Positions 34,854 through 44,653 of a DNA stretch of 64,000 bases are shown in pieces; the stretch's first letter is position 1; every line of letters begins with the position of its first letter. The position numbers and the translations under genes are program-made. Source of the DNA: Sinorhizobium terangae (GTDB lineage Bacteria; Pseudomonadota; Alphaproteobacteria; Rhizobiales; Rhizobiaceae); the NCBI RefSeq assembly GCF_009601505.1, contig NZ_WITC01000120.1:62001-126000 (forward strand). The letters are read 5' to 3'. Under the pieces are notes generated by a model. The model had not been told where the DNA came from. It worked only from the letters and a program-made list of their open reading frames with translations, and ran no database searches.

Positions 34854-36392
34854 GTGACTGCCGGGAAGCCCAATATTCTGATCATCATGGTGGACCAGTT
34901 GAACGGAAAGCTTTTTCCGGACGGCCCCGCCGAGTTCCTGCATGCGCCGAACCTGAAGGCGCTCGCCAAGCGCTCGGCGCGCTTCCGCAACAATTACACG
35001 TCGTCGCCGTTGTGTGCTCCCGCCCGCGCGTCCTTCATGGCCGGCCAATTGCCGAGCCGCACCCGCGTCTACGATAACGCCGCCGAGTACCAGTCGTCGA
35101 TCCCGACCTATGCGCACCATCTGCGCCGGGCCGGCTACTACACCGCGCTTTCCGGCAAGATGCATTTCGTCGGGCCGGATCAGTTGCATGGCTTCGAAGA
35201 GCGCCTGACGACCGACATCTATCCGGCCGATTTCGGCTGGACGCCGGATTACCGCAAGCCCGGCGAACGGATCGACTGGTGGTATCACAACCTCGGTTCC
35301 GTCACCGGCGCCGGTGTGGCGGAAATCACCAACCAGATGGAATATGACGACGAGGTGGCGTTCCTGGCGAACCAGAAGCTCTACCAGCTCTCGCGCGAGA
35401 GTGACGACGAAAGCCGCCGTCCCTGGTGCCTTACCGTTTCCTTCACCCACCCGCACGATCCCTACGTCGCACGGCGCAAGTTCTGGGATCTCTACGAGAA
35501 ATGCGAGCAACTGCTGCCGGAGGTCGGCGCACTCCCCCTCGATCAGCAGGACCCGCATTCTCGGCGCATCATGCTCTCCTGCGACTACGATAACTTCGAG
35601 TTGACCGAGGAGAATATTCGCCGGTCGCGGCGGGCCTATTTCGCCAACATCTCCTATCTCGACGAAAAGGTGGGAGAGCTCATCGACACACTCACGCGGA
35701 CGAGAATGGTCGACGATACGCTCATCCTCTTTTGCTCCGACCATGGCGACATGCTCGGCGAGAGGGGCCTGTGGTTCAAGATGAACTTCTTCGAAGGCTC
35801 GGCGCGCGTGCCGCTGATGATCGCCGGACCAGGAGTCACCGCCGGCCTGCATCTGACGCCGACGTCGAACCTCGACGTAACGCCGACGCTTGCCGATCTC
35901 GCCGGCATCTCCATGGACGAGGTAAAGCCCTGGACGGACGGCATCAGCCTTCTGCCGATGGTAAACGGTGCGGAGCGCACGGAACCAGTGTTGATGGAAT
36001 ATGCGGCGGAAGCCTCCTATGCGCCCCTCGTCGCCATCCGCGAAGGCAAGTGGAAATATGTCCACTGCGCGCTCGACCCGGACCAGCTTTACGACCTTCA
36101 GGCAGATCCGCTGGAACTCACCAATCTTGCGGAGAACCCGCGCGGGCCTGTCGATCAGGCGACGCTCAGGGCCTTCCGCGACATGCGCGCCGCCCACTGG
36201 GACATGGGGACCTTCGACGCGGCCGTGCGCGAAAGCCAGGCGCGGCGCTGGGTGGTCTACGAGGCGCTCAGAAACGGCGCCTATTACCCGTGGGACCACC
36301 AGCCGCTGCAGAAGGCATCCGAGCGCTACATGCGCAACCATATGAACCTCGACAATCTCGAGGAATCCAAACGCTACCCGCGGGGAGAATGA
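34854..36392 (+). CDS. betC: choline sulfatase
   Basis: A 512-residue sulfatase that hydrolyses choline-O-sulfate to choline and sulfate. The sulfatase signature is CAPAR, with Cys54 as the residue converted to formylglycine; the N-terminal metal site NILIIMVDQLN and the FCSDHGDMLGE motif are also present. It has no signal peptide and is cytosolic. It starts with GTG. Having betC in the bet operon is characteristic of Sinorhizobium. betB follows one base after its stop. Confidence 0.96.
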   Translation: MTAGKPNILIIMVDQLNGKLFPDGPAEFLHAPNLKALAKRSARFRNNYTSSPLCAPARASFMAGQLPSRTRVYDNAAEYQSSIPTYAHHLRRAGYYTALSGKMHFVGPDQLHGFEERLTTDIYPADFGWTPDYRKPGERIDWWYHNLGSVTGAGVAEITNQMEYDDEVAFLANQKLYQLSRESDDESRRPWCLTVSFTHPHDPYVARRKFWDLYEKCEQLLPEVGALPLDQQDPHSRRIMLSCDYDNFELTEENIRRSRRAYFANISYLDEKVGELIDTLTRTRMVDDTLILFCSDHGDMLGERGLWFKMNFFEGSARVPLMIAGPGVTAGLHLTPTSNLDVTPTLADLAGISMDEVKPWTDGISLLPMVNGAERTEPVLMEYAAEASYAPLVAIREGKWKYVHCALDPDQLYDLQADPLELTNLAENPRGPVDQATLRAFRDMRAAHWDMGTFDAAVRESQARRWVVYEALRNGAYYPWDHQPLQKASERYMRNHMNLDNLEESKRYPRGE

Positions 36393-36393
36393 C

Positions 36394-37857
36394 ATGAGAG
36401 CGCAACCGAAAGCGTCGCACTTCATCGACGGCGACTATGTCGAGGACACCGCCGGCACGGTGATCGAGAGCATCTATCCGGCGACCGGCGAGGTGATTGC
36501 CCGGCTTCATGCGGCGACGCCTGCGATCGTCGAAAAGGCGATCGCCGCAGCAAAGCGGGCGCAGCCGGAATGGGCGGCGATGAGCCCGACGGCGCGTGGC
36601 CGCATCCTCAAGCGCGCCGCCGAGATCATGCGCGAGCGCAACCGCGAGCTTTCCGAACTGGAGACGCTCGACACCGGCAAGCCGATCCAGGAAACGATCG
36701 TCGCCGACCCGACCTCGGGCGCCGACAGCTTCGAGTTCTTCGGTGGCGTCGCGCCCGCCGCGCTCAATGGCGACTATATCCCGCTGGGCGGCGACTTCGC
36801 CTACACGAAGCGGGTGCCGCTCGGCGTCTGCGTCGGCATCGGCGCCTGGAACTATCCACAGCAGATCGCCTGCTGGAAGGGCGCGCCGGCACTCGCCGCC
36901 GGCAATGCCATGGTCTTCAAGCCGTCGGAAAACACGCCGCTTGGGGCGCTGAAGATCGCCGAGATCCTGGTCGAAGCCGGCCTGCCAAAGGGCCTTTACA
37001 ACGTCATCCAGGGCGACCGGTCGACCGGTCCGCTGCTCGTCAATCACCCCGACGTCGCCAAGGTGTCGCTCACCGGTTCGGTGCCGACGGGCAAAAAAGT
37101 CGCAGGGGCCGCCGCAGCCGAACTCAAGCACGTCACCATGGAGCTCGGCGGCAAGTCGCCGCTGATCGTCTTCGACGATGCCGATCTCGAAAGCGCGATC
37201 GGCGGCGCCATGCTCGGCAACTTCTATTCGACCGGCCAGGTCTGTTCGAACGGCACCCGCGTCTTCGTGCAGCGGAAGGTCAAGGAAGCGTTCCTGGCAC
37301 GGCTTAAGGAACGGACCGAGGCGATCGTCATCGGCGACCCGATGGACGAGGCGACACAGCTCGGGCCCATGGTTTCGAAGGCACAGCGCGACAAGGTCTT
37401 CTCCTATATCGAGAAGGGCAAGGCGGAGGGTGCGCGGCTGGTGACCGGCGGCGGCATTCCGAACACCGTCAGCGCCGACGGCACCTATATCCAGCCGACC
37501 GTCTTTGCCGACGTCACCGACGAGATGACGATCGCGCGGGAGGAGATCTTCGGGCCGGTGATGTGCGTGCTCGACTTCGACGATGAGGCGGAGGTCGTCG
37601 CCCGGGCCAACGCCACCGAATTCGGCCTTTCCGCCGGTGTCTTCACCGCCGACATCACCCGCGCGCATCGGGTGGTCGACCAGCTCGAGGCGGGTACGCT
37701 CTGGATCAACACCTACAACCTCTGCCCGGTCGAGATCCCGTTCGGCGGCTCGAAACAATCGGGCTTCGGGCGGGAGAATTCGGTCGCGGCGCTGAACCAC
37801 TACACCGAGCTCAAGACCGTCTATGTCGGCATGGGGAAGGTCGAGGCGCCGTACTGA
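36394..37857 (+). CDS. betB: betaine aldehyde dehydrogenase
   Basis: A 487-residue NAD-dependent aldehyde dehydrogenase that oxidises betaine aldehyde to glycine betaine. The general-base motif MELGGKSPLIVF and catalytic Cys in STGQVCSNGTRVF are present, as is the NAD-binding GSVPTGKKV. It starts one base after betC, so translation is probably coupled. A long palindromic repeat separates it from betA. Confidence 0.97.
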   Translation: MRAQPKASHFIDGDYVEDTAGTVIESIYPATGEVIARLHAATPAIVEKAIAAAKRAQPEWAAMSPTARGRILKRAAEIMRERNRELSELETLDTGKPIQETIVADPTSGADSFEFFGGVAPAALNGDYIPLGGDFAYTKRVPLGVCVGIGAWNYPQQIACWKGAPALAAGNAMVFKPSENTPLGALKIAEILVEAGLPKGLYNVIQGDRSTGPLLVNHPDVAKVSLTGSVPTGKKVAGAAAAELKHVTMELGGKSPLIVFDDADLESAIGGAMLGNFYSTGQVCSNGTRVFVQRKVKEAFLARLKERTEAIVIGDPMDEATQLGPMVSKAQRDKVFSYIEKGKAEGARLVTGGGIPNTVSADGTYIQPTVFADVTDEMTIAREEIFGPVMCVLDFDDEAEVVARANATEFGLSAGVFTADITRAHRVVDQLEAGTLWINTYNLCPVEIPFGGSKQSGFGRENSVAALNHYTELKTVYVGMGKVEAPY

Positions 37858-37868
37858 ATTGCAATTCT

Positions 37869-37979
37869 GCCCCTCACCCTAACCCTCTCCCCGCAGGCGG
37901 GGAGAGGGGACTGGGGCGGCGCGGCATATCCCTTCTCCCCGCAAGCGGGGAGAAGGCGGCGGCAGCCGGATGAGGGGCA
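37869..37979. repeat. BIME-like mosaic repeat, two palindromes
   Basis: Two modules in tandem: gcccctcaccctaacc with ctctccccgcaggcggggagag, then ccttctccccgcaagcggggagaagg with ggcggcagccggatgaggggc. It fills most of the 154 bases between betB and betA. Confidence 0.87.
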
Positions 37980-38011
37980 CACCGCAGATACGTAGAAGAA
38001 AGACAACGCTT

Positions 38012-39661
38012 ATGCAGGCAGATTTTGTCATCATCGGTTCCGGTTCGGCGGGCTCGGCGCTTGCCTATCGCCTGTCGGAGGACGGCAAGCATTCCGTCAT
38101 CGTGCTGGAGTTCGGCGGCTCGGACGTCGGCCCGTTCATCCAGATGCCGGCAGCACTCGCCTGGCCGATGAGCATGAACCGCTACAATTGGGGCTATCTT
38201 TCCGAACCCGAGCCGAACCTCAACAACCGGCGCATCACCGCGCCGCGCGGCAAGGTGATCGGCGGTTCCTCCTCGATCAACGGCATGGTCTATGTGCGCG
38301 GCCACGCGGAGGACTTCAATCGCTGGGAGGAACTGGGCGCCCAGGGCTGGGCCTATGCGGACGTGCTGCCCTATTTCAAGCGGATGGAACATTCGCATGG
38401 CGGCGAAGACGGCTGGCGCGGCACACAGGGGCCGCTGCATATCCAGCGCGGCAGCGTTAGGAACCCGCTCTTTCACGCCTTCATCCAGGCAGGACAGCAG
38501 GCGGGCTTCGAACTCACCGACGACTATAACGGCTCCAAGCAGGAAGGCTTCGGCCTGATGGAGCAGACGACCTGGCAAGGCCGGCGCTGGTCGGCAGCCT
38601 CCGCCTATCTCAAGCCGGCGCTGAAGCGTCCGAATGTCGAACTGATCCGCTGCCTCGCCCACAAGGTCGTCATCGAAAACGGCCGCGCGACCGGTGTCGA
38701 GATCGAGCGCAATGGCCGGACCGAGGTGGTGAAGGCCAATCGCGAGGTGATCGTGTCGGCCTCGTCCTTCAACTCGCCGAAGTTGTTGATGCTCTCCGGC
38801 ATCGGCCCGGCGGCGCATCTGAAGGAGATGGGGATCGAGGTGAAGGCCGACCGGCCGGGCGTCGGCCAGAACCTCCAGGATCACATGGAGTTCTACTTCC
38901 AGCAGGTAAGCACCAAGCCGGTCTCGCTTTACTCCTGGCTGCCGTGGTTCTGGCAAGGCGTCGCCGGCGCGCAATGGCTGCTCTTCAAGAGAGGCCTCGG
39001 CGTTTCCAACCAGTTCGAGGCCTGCGCCTTCCTGCGTTCGGCGCCGGGCGTCAAACAGCCTGACATCCAGTACCATTTCCTGCCGGTGGCGATCAGCTAC
39101 GACGGCAAGGCGGCGGCCAACACGCACGGCTTCCAGGTGCATGTCGGCTATAACCTGTCGAAGTCGCGCGGCAGCGTCACCCTTCGCTCGTCCGACCCGA
39201 AGTCCGATCCGGTGATCCGCTTCAATTATATGAGCCACCCGGAGGATTGGGAGAAATTCCGCCACTGCGTGCGGCTGACGCGCGAGATCTTCGGCCAGAA
39301 GGCCTTCGACCAGTATCGCGGACCGGAAATCCAGCCGGGCGACAAGGTCCAGACGGACGACGAGATCGATGCCTTCCTGCGCGAACATCTCGAAAGCGCC
39401 TATCACCCCTGCGGCACCTGCAAGATGGGCGCCAAGGACGACCCGATGGCGGTAGTCGATCCGGAAACACGGGTGATCGGCGTCGATGGCTTGCGCGTGG
39501 CCGACTCCTCGATCTTCCCGCATGTCACCTATGGCAACCTCAACGGCCCCTCGATCATGACCGGCGAGAAGGCGGCCGACCACATCCTCGGCAGGCAGCC
39601 CCTCGCCCGCTCCAACCAGGAGCCCTGGATCAATCCACGCTGGGCGTTAAGCGACCGGTAA
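38012..39661 (+). CDS. betA: choline dehydrogenase
   Basis: A 549-residue FAD-dependent GMC oxidoreductase that oxidises choline to betaine aldehyde. The FAD motif is FVIIGSGSAGSALAYRL, with GMC signatures GGSSSINGMVYVRGHAEDF and HPCGTCKMG (the catalytic His region). The length matches rhizobial BetA. The ATG at 38012 starts the FAD motif; the frame is open to 37970 inside the repeat. It ends the betICBA operon. Confidence 0.97.
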   Translation: MQADFVIIGSGSAGSALAYRLSEDGKHSVIVLEFGGSDVGPFIQMPAALAWPMSMNRYNWGYLSEPEPNLNNRRITAPRGKVIGGSSSINGMVYVRGHAEDFNRWEELGAQGWAYADVLPYFKRMEHSHGGEDGWRGTQGPLHIQRGSVRNPLFHAFIQAGQQAGFELTDDYNGSKQEGFGLMEQTTWQGRRWSAASAYLKPALKRPNVELIRCLAHKVVIENGRATGVEIERNGRTEVVKANREVIVSASSFNSPKLLMLSGIGPAAHLKEMGIEVKADRPGVGQNLQDHMEFYFQQVSTKPVSLYSWLPWFWQGVAGAQWLLFKRGLGVSNQFEACAFLRSAPGVKQPDIQYHFLPVAISYDGKAAANTHGFQVHVGYNLSKSRGSVTLRSSDPKSDPVIRFNYMSHPEDWEKFRHCVRLTREIFGQKAFDQYRGPEIQPGDKVQTDDEIDAFLREHLESAYHPCGTCKMGAKDDPMAVVDPETRVIGVDGLRVADSSIFPHVTYGNLNGPSIMTGEKAADHILGRQPLARSNQEPWINPRWALSDR

Positions 39662-39725
39662 GACAAAGAGTTGAGGCGCGCGCCTTGGGGACAAGCCCCC
39701 TCCCCACCCCCTCCCCACGAGTAAC

Positions 39726-40202
39726 CTACTCCGAAAGGAAACCGATCCAGCGGCCAGCAAGAACCGCTCCTGTCCAGACCGCCATGGAAATGAGCGCCGA
39801 AAGGCGGACTCTCCAGGAGAGCGGTCCGCCTTTGACGACGGCGCGCCATTGCGGCGTCAGATGCAGCAAAACCGCGTTGACGATGCCCAGTACGAGCAGC
39901 GTGATCTTTGTCAGGAAGGCAGCGTTGCCTGCATATTCAAGCGGGCGGACGCTGAAAAGGCAGAAGCCCGTGACGATGGCGAGGATCACGCCGGTTGCAG
40001 CGGCGCGCGAAAGGTACGGCCCGATCGTCGCGACCGGCACCTTGCCGAAGAACCCGATGAGGCGCAGATCGAGCGGCAGGATCGCGCCGACGACTATTCC
40101 GATCGACAGGATATGGGCGGCGTTCACGAAGAGGTAGAGGAGCGCGGAACGCCGTATCGCCACCGCGAAAGGCAGGGTGCCGATCCACTCCACCGCCTCC
40201 AT
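39726..40202 (-). CDS. small membrane protein, DUF2214/DUF6644-like
   Basis: A 158-residue protein with four hydrophobic helices (LFVNAAHILSIGIVVGAILPLDL, GVILAIVTGFCLFSV, FLTKITLLVLGIVNAVLLHL, and ISMAVWTGAVLAGRWIGF). His residues in the helices suggest a heme-binding or DUF2214-like membrane protein, but the family is a tentative call. The ATG at 40202 is eight bases from the stop of the gene above, so the two are cotranscribed. Confidence 0.75.
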   Translation of the reverse strand: MEAVEWIGTLPFAVAIRRSALLYLFVNAAHILSIGIVVGAILPLDLRLIGFFGKVPVATIGPYLSRAAATGVILAIVTGFCLFSVRPLEYAGNAAFLTKITLLVLGIVNAVLLHLTPQWRAVVKGGPLSWRVRLSALISMAVWTGAVLAGRWIGFLSE

Positions 40203-40210
40203 GCCGCTCG

Positions 40211-40597
40211 TCAATTCGTCTGTATCCGGTCGGGATAGATGTCGTAGACTTTTCCGGCCACCGTGATTCGAACGGCTTTCATCCGCTTTTCATTATGGTC
40301 GAGCGAACGGTTTCCGAGGGCCACCACCGGATCGCCGACTTTCGCCACGCCCTCGACAAAGCCCGACCGCTCTGTCTGGCGGGGGTTTGCGAGCTCGACC
40401 CGCCAGAGGCCGTCATTCTCCGTCGCGACGTCCAGCGTCGGATGCGGCGGAGCGATGGAGATTTCCTGGATCGTCCCGGAAAGCTCGATCTGATCGGCCT
40501 CCGCCCAGGACCAGCCGTGGTGCGCGTACGCTCCCGTCACAAGCAAGAGCCCCAGAGCTCCCCCCACGAGCATGCGAGCAGGTAAGGACCTGGCCAT
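40211..40597 (-). CDS. DUF6152-like exported protein
   Basis: A 128-residue protein with a signal peptide ending at AYA (about 22-24), then HHGWSWAEADQIELSGTIQEISIAPPHPTLDV, which fits the DUF6152 family of exported proteins with an N-terminal HHG. A role in metal or copper handling has been suggested for the family context, but is not established. The ATG at 40597 has AAAGGAGACAAG upstream. It is the first gene of a two-gene operon with the membrane protein. Confidence 0.78.
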   Translation of the reverse strand: MARSLPARMLVGGALGLLLVTGAYAHHGWSWAEADQIELSGTIQEISIAPPHPTLDVATENDGLWRVELANPRQTERSGFVEGVAKVGDPVVALGNRSLDHNEKRMKAVRITVAGKVYDIYPDRIQTN

Positions 40598-40885
40598 CAC
40601 TTGTCTCCTTTCAATGGATCGCGAGATCAGCCTGAACCTGGAGCAGGCGCAATGAAAGGACAGAGCATTCAACTATTCTTGAATGGCGAGCATGGGCCGG
40701 TGCTCTCGGGTGCAACGTGCCACGCGCCCTTCCCGCAAGATTAATCTACTAAATTACTAGGTTTTCTTAGAACTTTAGGGATCAGAGAGATATTTGCTCT
40801 GATCCTTGAGCAATAGAAATCCGTTTTTCTGTCATTTGTCACGAACGGCTGCGATATTCCGTGCAAATTGCAACGGGATGTAGCC

Positions 40886-41641
40886 ATGACCACGCAAACC
40901 CTCGAAGCCGAAGCGGCAGCCCTCAGCGAAGCGCTCGAAGGCCTCGATCTTGCCGGACGCCTGGCGCTTATCGCAGGCCTTGAAGGCAGGGCCGTGTTCA
41001 CGACCTCGCTTGGTATCGAGGACCAGGTCATTACGGCCGCGATCGGCACCAACCGCCTCGACATCGATGTCGCGACGCTAAAGACCGGCCGCCTCTTCAC
41101 GGAGACTGTCGCGCTTATCGACGAGACCGAGGAAACCTATGGAATCCTCATCAAGCGCTTCCACCCCGAAAAAGCCGACATCGACGCCTTTGTGGCGCAG
41201 TACGGCATGAACGGTTTCTACGAAAGCGTGGAGGCCAGGCATGCCTGTTGCGGCGTGCGCAAGCTGAAGCCGCTTGCGCGTGCGCTCGAGGGGGCAAGCT
41301 ACTGGATCACCGGCCTTCGCCGCGGGCAGTCGGGTAATCGTGCGGCGACTCCGTTTGCGGAAGCCGACATCGAGCGCGGGCTCATCAAGATCAATCCGCT
41401 CGCGGACTGGGATATCGAGACGATCCGTGCCCATGTCGCGGCCCATGCCATTCCAGTCAACCCGCTTCACAGCCGCGGCTACCCGTCGATCGGATGCGAG
41501 CCTTGCACCCGGGCGATAAAGCCCGGCGAGCCGGAGCGCGCCGGACGCTGGTGGTGGGAGAACGATGAGAAGCGTGAATGCGGCTTGCACGTGCCGGAAG
41601 CGGCCTCCTCCATCATCCCCAACGCCAGCAACGCTGCCTAG
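40886..41641 (+). CDS. cysH: phosphoadenylylsulfate/adenylylsulfate reductase (APS type)
   Basis: A 251-residue enzyme that reduces activated sulfate to sulfite. The iron-sulfur cysteines are visible: HACCGVRK and SIGCEPCTR; the C-terminal catalytic Cys is in ECGLH. This CC...CxxC set marks an APS reductase rather than the PAPS type, as shown for rhizobial CysH. The PPi-loop motif TTSLGIEDQV is present. It leads the cysH-cysD-cysN cluster, 46 bases before cysD. Confidence 0.95.
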   Translation: MTTQTLEAEAAALSEALEGLDLAGRLALIAGLEGRAVFTTSLGIEDQVITAAIGTNRLDIDVATLKTGRLFTETVALIDETEETYGILIKRFHPEKADIDAFVAQYGMNGFYESVEARHACCGVRKLKPLARALEGASYWITGLRRGQSGNRAATPFAEADIERGLIKINPLADWDIETIRAHVAAHAIPVNPLHSRGYPSIGCEPCTRAIKPGEPERAGRWWWENDEKRECGLHVPEAASSIIPNASNAA

Positions 41642-41687
41642 GGCGGCCGGCGCATCAAGAGACAAGTATCCTCCCCCGGAGTTCGAA

Positions 41688-42641
41688 ATGCCCCATAACC
41701 ATCCGGAAACGGAACTGCATAATCCGCAGAGCACGAAACCGCCGCTCGATCCGCATCTGAAGGCGCTCGAAAACGAAGCGATCCACATTTTCCGTGAGGT
41801 CGCCGCCGAATTCGAGCGCCCCGTGATGCTCTATTCGATCGGCAAGGATTCGTCCGTGCTCTTGCACTTGGCGCGTAAGGCCTTCTATCCCGGCCGCGTG
41901 CCCTTCCCGCTGCTTCATGTCGACACCGGCTGGAAGTTCCGGGAGATGATCGCGTTTCGCGACGAGATCGTCGAGAAATACGATCTCGATCTGGTCGTCC
42001 ACACCAACCCGCGCGGCGCGGCAGAAAATGTGACCCCCTTCTCGCACGGCTCGGCGCTCTATACCGACATCATGAAGACCGAAGCCCTGCGCCAGGCGCT
42101 CGATGCCGGCCAGTACGATGCCGCATTCGGCGGGGCACGCCGCGACGAGGAAGCAAGCCGCGCCAAAGAGCGGATCTATTCGTTCCGCACCCCCGATCAC
42201 CGCTGGGATCCGCGCAACCAGCGCCCCGAGCTATGGAACATCTATAACGGCATGATCCGCAAGGGCGAGAGCGTGCGCGCCTTCCCGCTCTCCAACTGGA
42301 CCGAGGTCGACATCTGGCGCTACATCCAGGCCGAAGAGATCCCGATCGTCCCGCTCTACTTTGCCAAGAAGCGTCCGATCGTCGAACGCGACGGCATGAT
42401 GATCCTTGCCGAAGATCCGCGCCTCGAACTTCTTCCAGGCGAAGTGAAGCGCGAGGAGGTGATCCGCTTCCGCACGCTCGGCTGCTTCCCGCTGACGGGA
42501 GCAATCCGCTCCGGCGCGACGACACTCGACGACATCATTTCCGAACTTGAAACCGCGACCGTCTCCGAACGGCAGGGACGCGCCATCGACCGGGACCAGT
42601 CCGGCTCGATGGAAAAGAAAAAACGCGAGGGATATTTCTGA
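41688..42641 (+). CDS. cysD: sulfate adenylyltransferase subunit 2
   Basis: A 317-residue catalytic subunit of ATP sulfurylase, which makes APS from sulfate and ATP together with CysN. Signatures include the PP-loop MLYSIGKDSSVLLHLARKA, HVDTGWKFREMIAFRD and FGGARRDEEASRAKERI. Its stop overlaps the cysN start (ATGA at 42638-42641). The ATG at 41688 gives the family length. Confidence 0.97.
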   Translation: MPHNHPETELHNPQSTKPPLDPHLKALENEAIHIFREVAAEFERPVMLYSIGKDSSVLLHLARKAFYPGRVPFPLLHVDTGWKFREMIAFRDEIVEKYDLDLVVHTNPRGAAENVTPFSHGSALYTDIMKTEALRQALDAGQYDAAFGGARRDEEASRAKERIYSFRTPDHRWDPRNQRPELWNIYNGMIRKGESVRAFPLSNWTEVDIWRYIQAEEIPIVPLYFAKKRPIVERDGMMILAEDPRLELLPGEVKREEVIRFRTLGCFPLTGAIRSGATTLDDIISELETATVSERQGRAIDRDQSGSMEKKKREGYF

Positions 42642-44143
42642 TGACCGCACCCGCAATCGCGAACGCCGCCCTGGACGACGCAACCGAAGCCGTGGCCCTT
42701 CCGGCGCAGGAACCGGTGCGCGCCACGCGCGATTCCCGCCCGCTTCGCCTCATCACCTGCGGCAGCGTCGACGACGGCAAATCGACGCTGATCGGCCGGT
42801 TGCTGTGGGACACCAAGGCGGTCAAGGAAGACCAGGCCGCAACCCTGCAGCGCGACTCCAACGGCAAGCAGAACGATCTCGGGCTGCCCGATTTCGCGCT
42901 GCTTCTGGACGGCCTGCAGGCCGAGCGCGAACAGGGCATTACCATCGATGTCGCCTATCGCTACTTCTCGACCGACAAGCGCTCCTTCATCGTCGCCGAC
43001 ACGCCCGGTCACGAGCAATACACCCGTAACATGGCGACCGGCGCTTCGACCGCCGATCTCGCCGTGCTGCTTGTCGATGCGCGCGTCGGCCTTCTGGAGC
43101 AGACCCGCCGCCACGCAACGATCGCGACGCTGATGGGCATCCGCCAGTTCGTTCTCGCCGTCAACAAGATCGACCTCACCAACTACGACCGCGCCCGCTT
43201 CGAGCAGATTTCGCACGAGTTCAAGGAACTCGCCCTGTCGCTCGGCGTGCGGCAGGTCACGGCGATCCCGGTTTCGGCGCTCAAGGGCGAGAACGTCGTC
43301 TATGACGGCCGTGCCTCGATGCCCTGGTACGATGGCCCGACGCTGATCGAGGTTCTGGAGCTCGCAACGACGCGCTCTGCGCAGACCGTCGGCTTCCGCC
43401 TGCCCGTGCAGCGCGTCTCGCGCCCGGGCGAGAGCTTCCGCGGCTATCAGGGCACGGTTGCCGGCGGCTCGGTAAAGCCCGGCGACTCCGTCGTGATCCT
43501 GCCATCGGGCATGGTTGCCAATGTCACCAAGATCGTCACCTTCGATCTCGTGCGCAATGCCGCCGTTGCTGGCGACGCGATCACGCTGGTGCTTGACCGC
43601 CAGGTGGACGTCTCGCGCGGTGACATGATCGCAGCAATCGACAGCCAACCGATGACCGGGCTTGCTTTTGATGCCCAGCTCGTTGCGCTTCAGCCGGAGG
43701 GTATCCAGCCCGGCAAGCGCTATTGGCTGAAATCCGGCAGCCGCCGTCAGCGCGTGCAGGTTCAGCCCGCAAGCCAGCTCGACCTCAAGACCGGCAAGTG
43801 GAACCATGCGGACGAACTGCCGATGAACGCCATCGGCAAGGTTCATCTCGTCTTCGACGAGCAGGCGATTTTCGACGCTTACGAACAGAACCGCACCACC
43901 GGTGCCTTCATCCTGATCGATCCGGATACCAACAACACGGTTGCCGGCGGCATGATCACCGCCAAGCGCGCCGCGCTCGGCGGCATCCATGCGGAAGAAA
44001 GCCGGGTGATCCTGTCGCTGCCGGCGGACCTCGCCGATCAACTGATGGCAACGGAACTCTTCGCGGGCCGGCGCGAGGACGTGGACGTCCGTCGCGTCAC
44101 TGCCGGCAAGGCGGCCGAAATCATCGACACGATCGACGGCTGA
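42641..44143 (+). CDS. cysN: sulfate adenylyltransferase subunit 1 (GTPase)
   Basis: A 500-residue translation-factor-type GTPase that drives ATP sulfurylase. Motifs G1 (CGSVDDGKST), G3 (DTPGHEQYTRN) and G4 (NKIDL) are intact. It ends without an APS kinase domain, unlike fused NodQ/CysNC proteins, so APS need not be converted to PAPS here. That agrees with the APS-type CysH upstream. ATGA overlap with cysD implies coupling. A strong terminator follows. Confidence 0.97.
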   Translation: MTAPAIANAALDDATEAVALPAQEPVRATRDSRPLRLITCGSVDDGKSTLIGRLLWDTKAVKEDQAATLQRDSNGKQNDLGLPDFALLLDGLQAEREQGITIDVAYRYFSTDKRSFIVADTPGHEQYTRNMATGASTADLAVLLVDARVGLLEQTRRHATIATLMGIRQFVLAVNKIDLTNYDRARFEQISHEFKELALSLGVRQVTAIPVSALKGENVVYDGRASMPWYDGPTLIEVLELATTRSAQTVGFRLPVQRVSRPGESFRGYQGTVAGGSVKPGDSVVILPSGMVANVTKIVTFDLVRNAAVAGDAITLVLDRQVDVSRGDMIAAIDSQPMTGLAFDAQLVALQPEGIQPGKRYWLKSGSRRQRVQVQPASQLDLKTGKWNHADELPMNAIGKVHLVFDEQAIFDAYEQNRTTGAFILIDPDTNNTVAGGMITAKRAALGGIHAEESRVILSLPADLADQLMATELFAGRREDVDVRRVTAGKAAEIIDTIDG

Positions 44144-44160
44144 CCGACAACTTATCGAAT

Positions 44161-44195
44161 GCGAAAAAAGGGGCCGCTTGGCCCCTTTTTTCGCT
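44161..44195 (+). terminator. Rho-independent terminator of cysHDN
   Basis: aaaaaaggggcc and ggcccctttttt pair across the loop gctt, giving a strong stem with a T-run, 18 bases after the cysN stop. Confidence 0.92.
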
Positions 44196-44298
44196 CCCGG
44201 TCCATTCGGTTACCAGCGGTCGCCTTGCTTCTTTTCCTCTCTTCCAAACCGTCTCCACTGCCCTAGCTTTTCGCCCAGCATCGCAGGGAGGCGCAGCT

Positions 44299-44490
44299 AT
44301 GCTTGGCAGCAACACGAAGGAAACGCCCGACGGCGGCTTCGAAGGCCGCACGATGACGATCGAAGCATTTGCGCGGAAATACCGCCTCGATGAGGAAGAG
44401 GCGCATCGGCTGGAAGAAGAATTCGGGTCCTCTGCAGCCGAACTCGTTCTGCTCAAGGCTGCACGACGCAACGGGCTTCCCGAGGAGTGA
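44299..44490 (+). CDS. small acidic hypothetical protein
   Basis: A 63-residue cytosolic protein, largely helical (IEAFARKYRLDEEEAHRLEEEFGSSAAELVLLKAARRNGL). It may have a short helix-turn-helix-like shape, but no DNA-binding family is called. CAGGGAGG precedes the ATG at 44299, which makes the gene credible. It converges on a tiny membrane-protein gene. Confidence 0.7.
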   Translation: MLGSNTKETPDGGFEGRTMTIEAFARKYRLDEEEAHRLEEEFGSSAAELVLLKAARRNGLPEE

Positions 44491-44509
44491 GGAGCCCATC
44501 GCGGATCGG

Positions 44510-44653
44510 TCAAGCCCTCCGCTCGATCGGCGCAAATTGCATCGTTAGCGGCGGCGGGTCGCCGTTGCGCCAAAGCTGATAGCCGACGACGCTGCCTATA
44601 ATGGCGGACCAGATAACGATTTCGCGCAGTGTGAAAATTGGTTCCTTCAACAT
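44510..44653 (-). CDS. 47-residue single-helix membrane protein
   Basis: A short protein with one hydrophobic stretch (residues about 9-27, LREIVIWSAIIGSVVGYQLW) and a polar C terminus. GAGGTCGTG precedes the ATG at 44653. It could be a small regulatory or stress peptide. No homologue is recognised. Confidence 0.5.
   Translation of the reverse strand: MLKEPIFTLREIVIWSAIIGSVVGYQLWRNGDPPPLTMQFAPIERRA

Noticed and set aside
34752..39583. Three long minus-strand frames across betC, betB and betA
   Set aside because: All are antisense to genes with full catalytic motifs and show no protein family.
42356..44041. 561-codon minus-strand frame
   Set aside because: Antisense to cysD/cysN, which are unmistakable; no ribosome site or domain.
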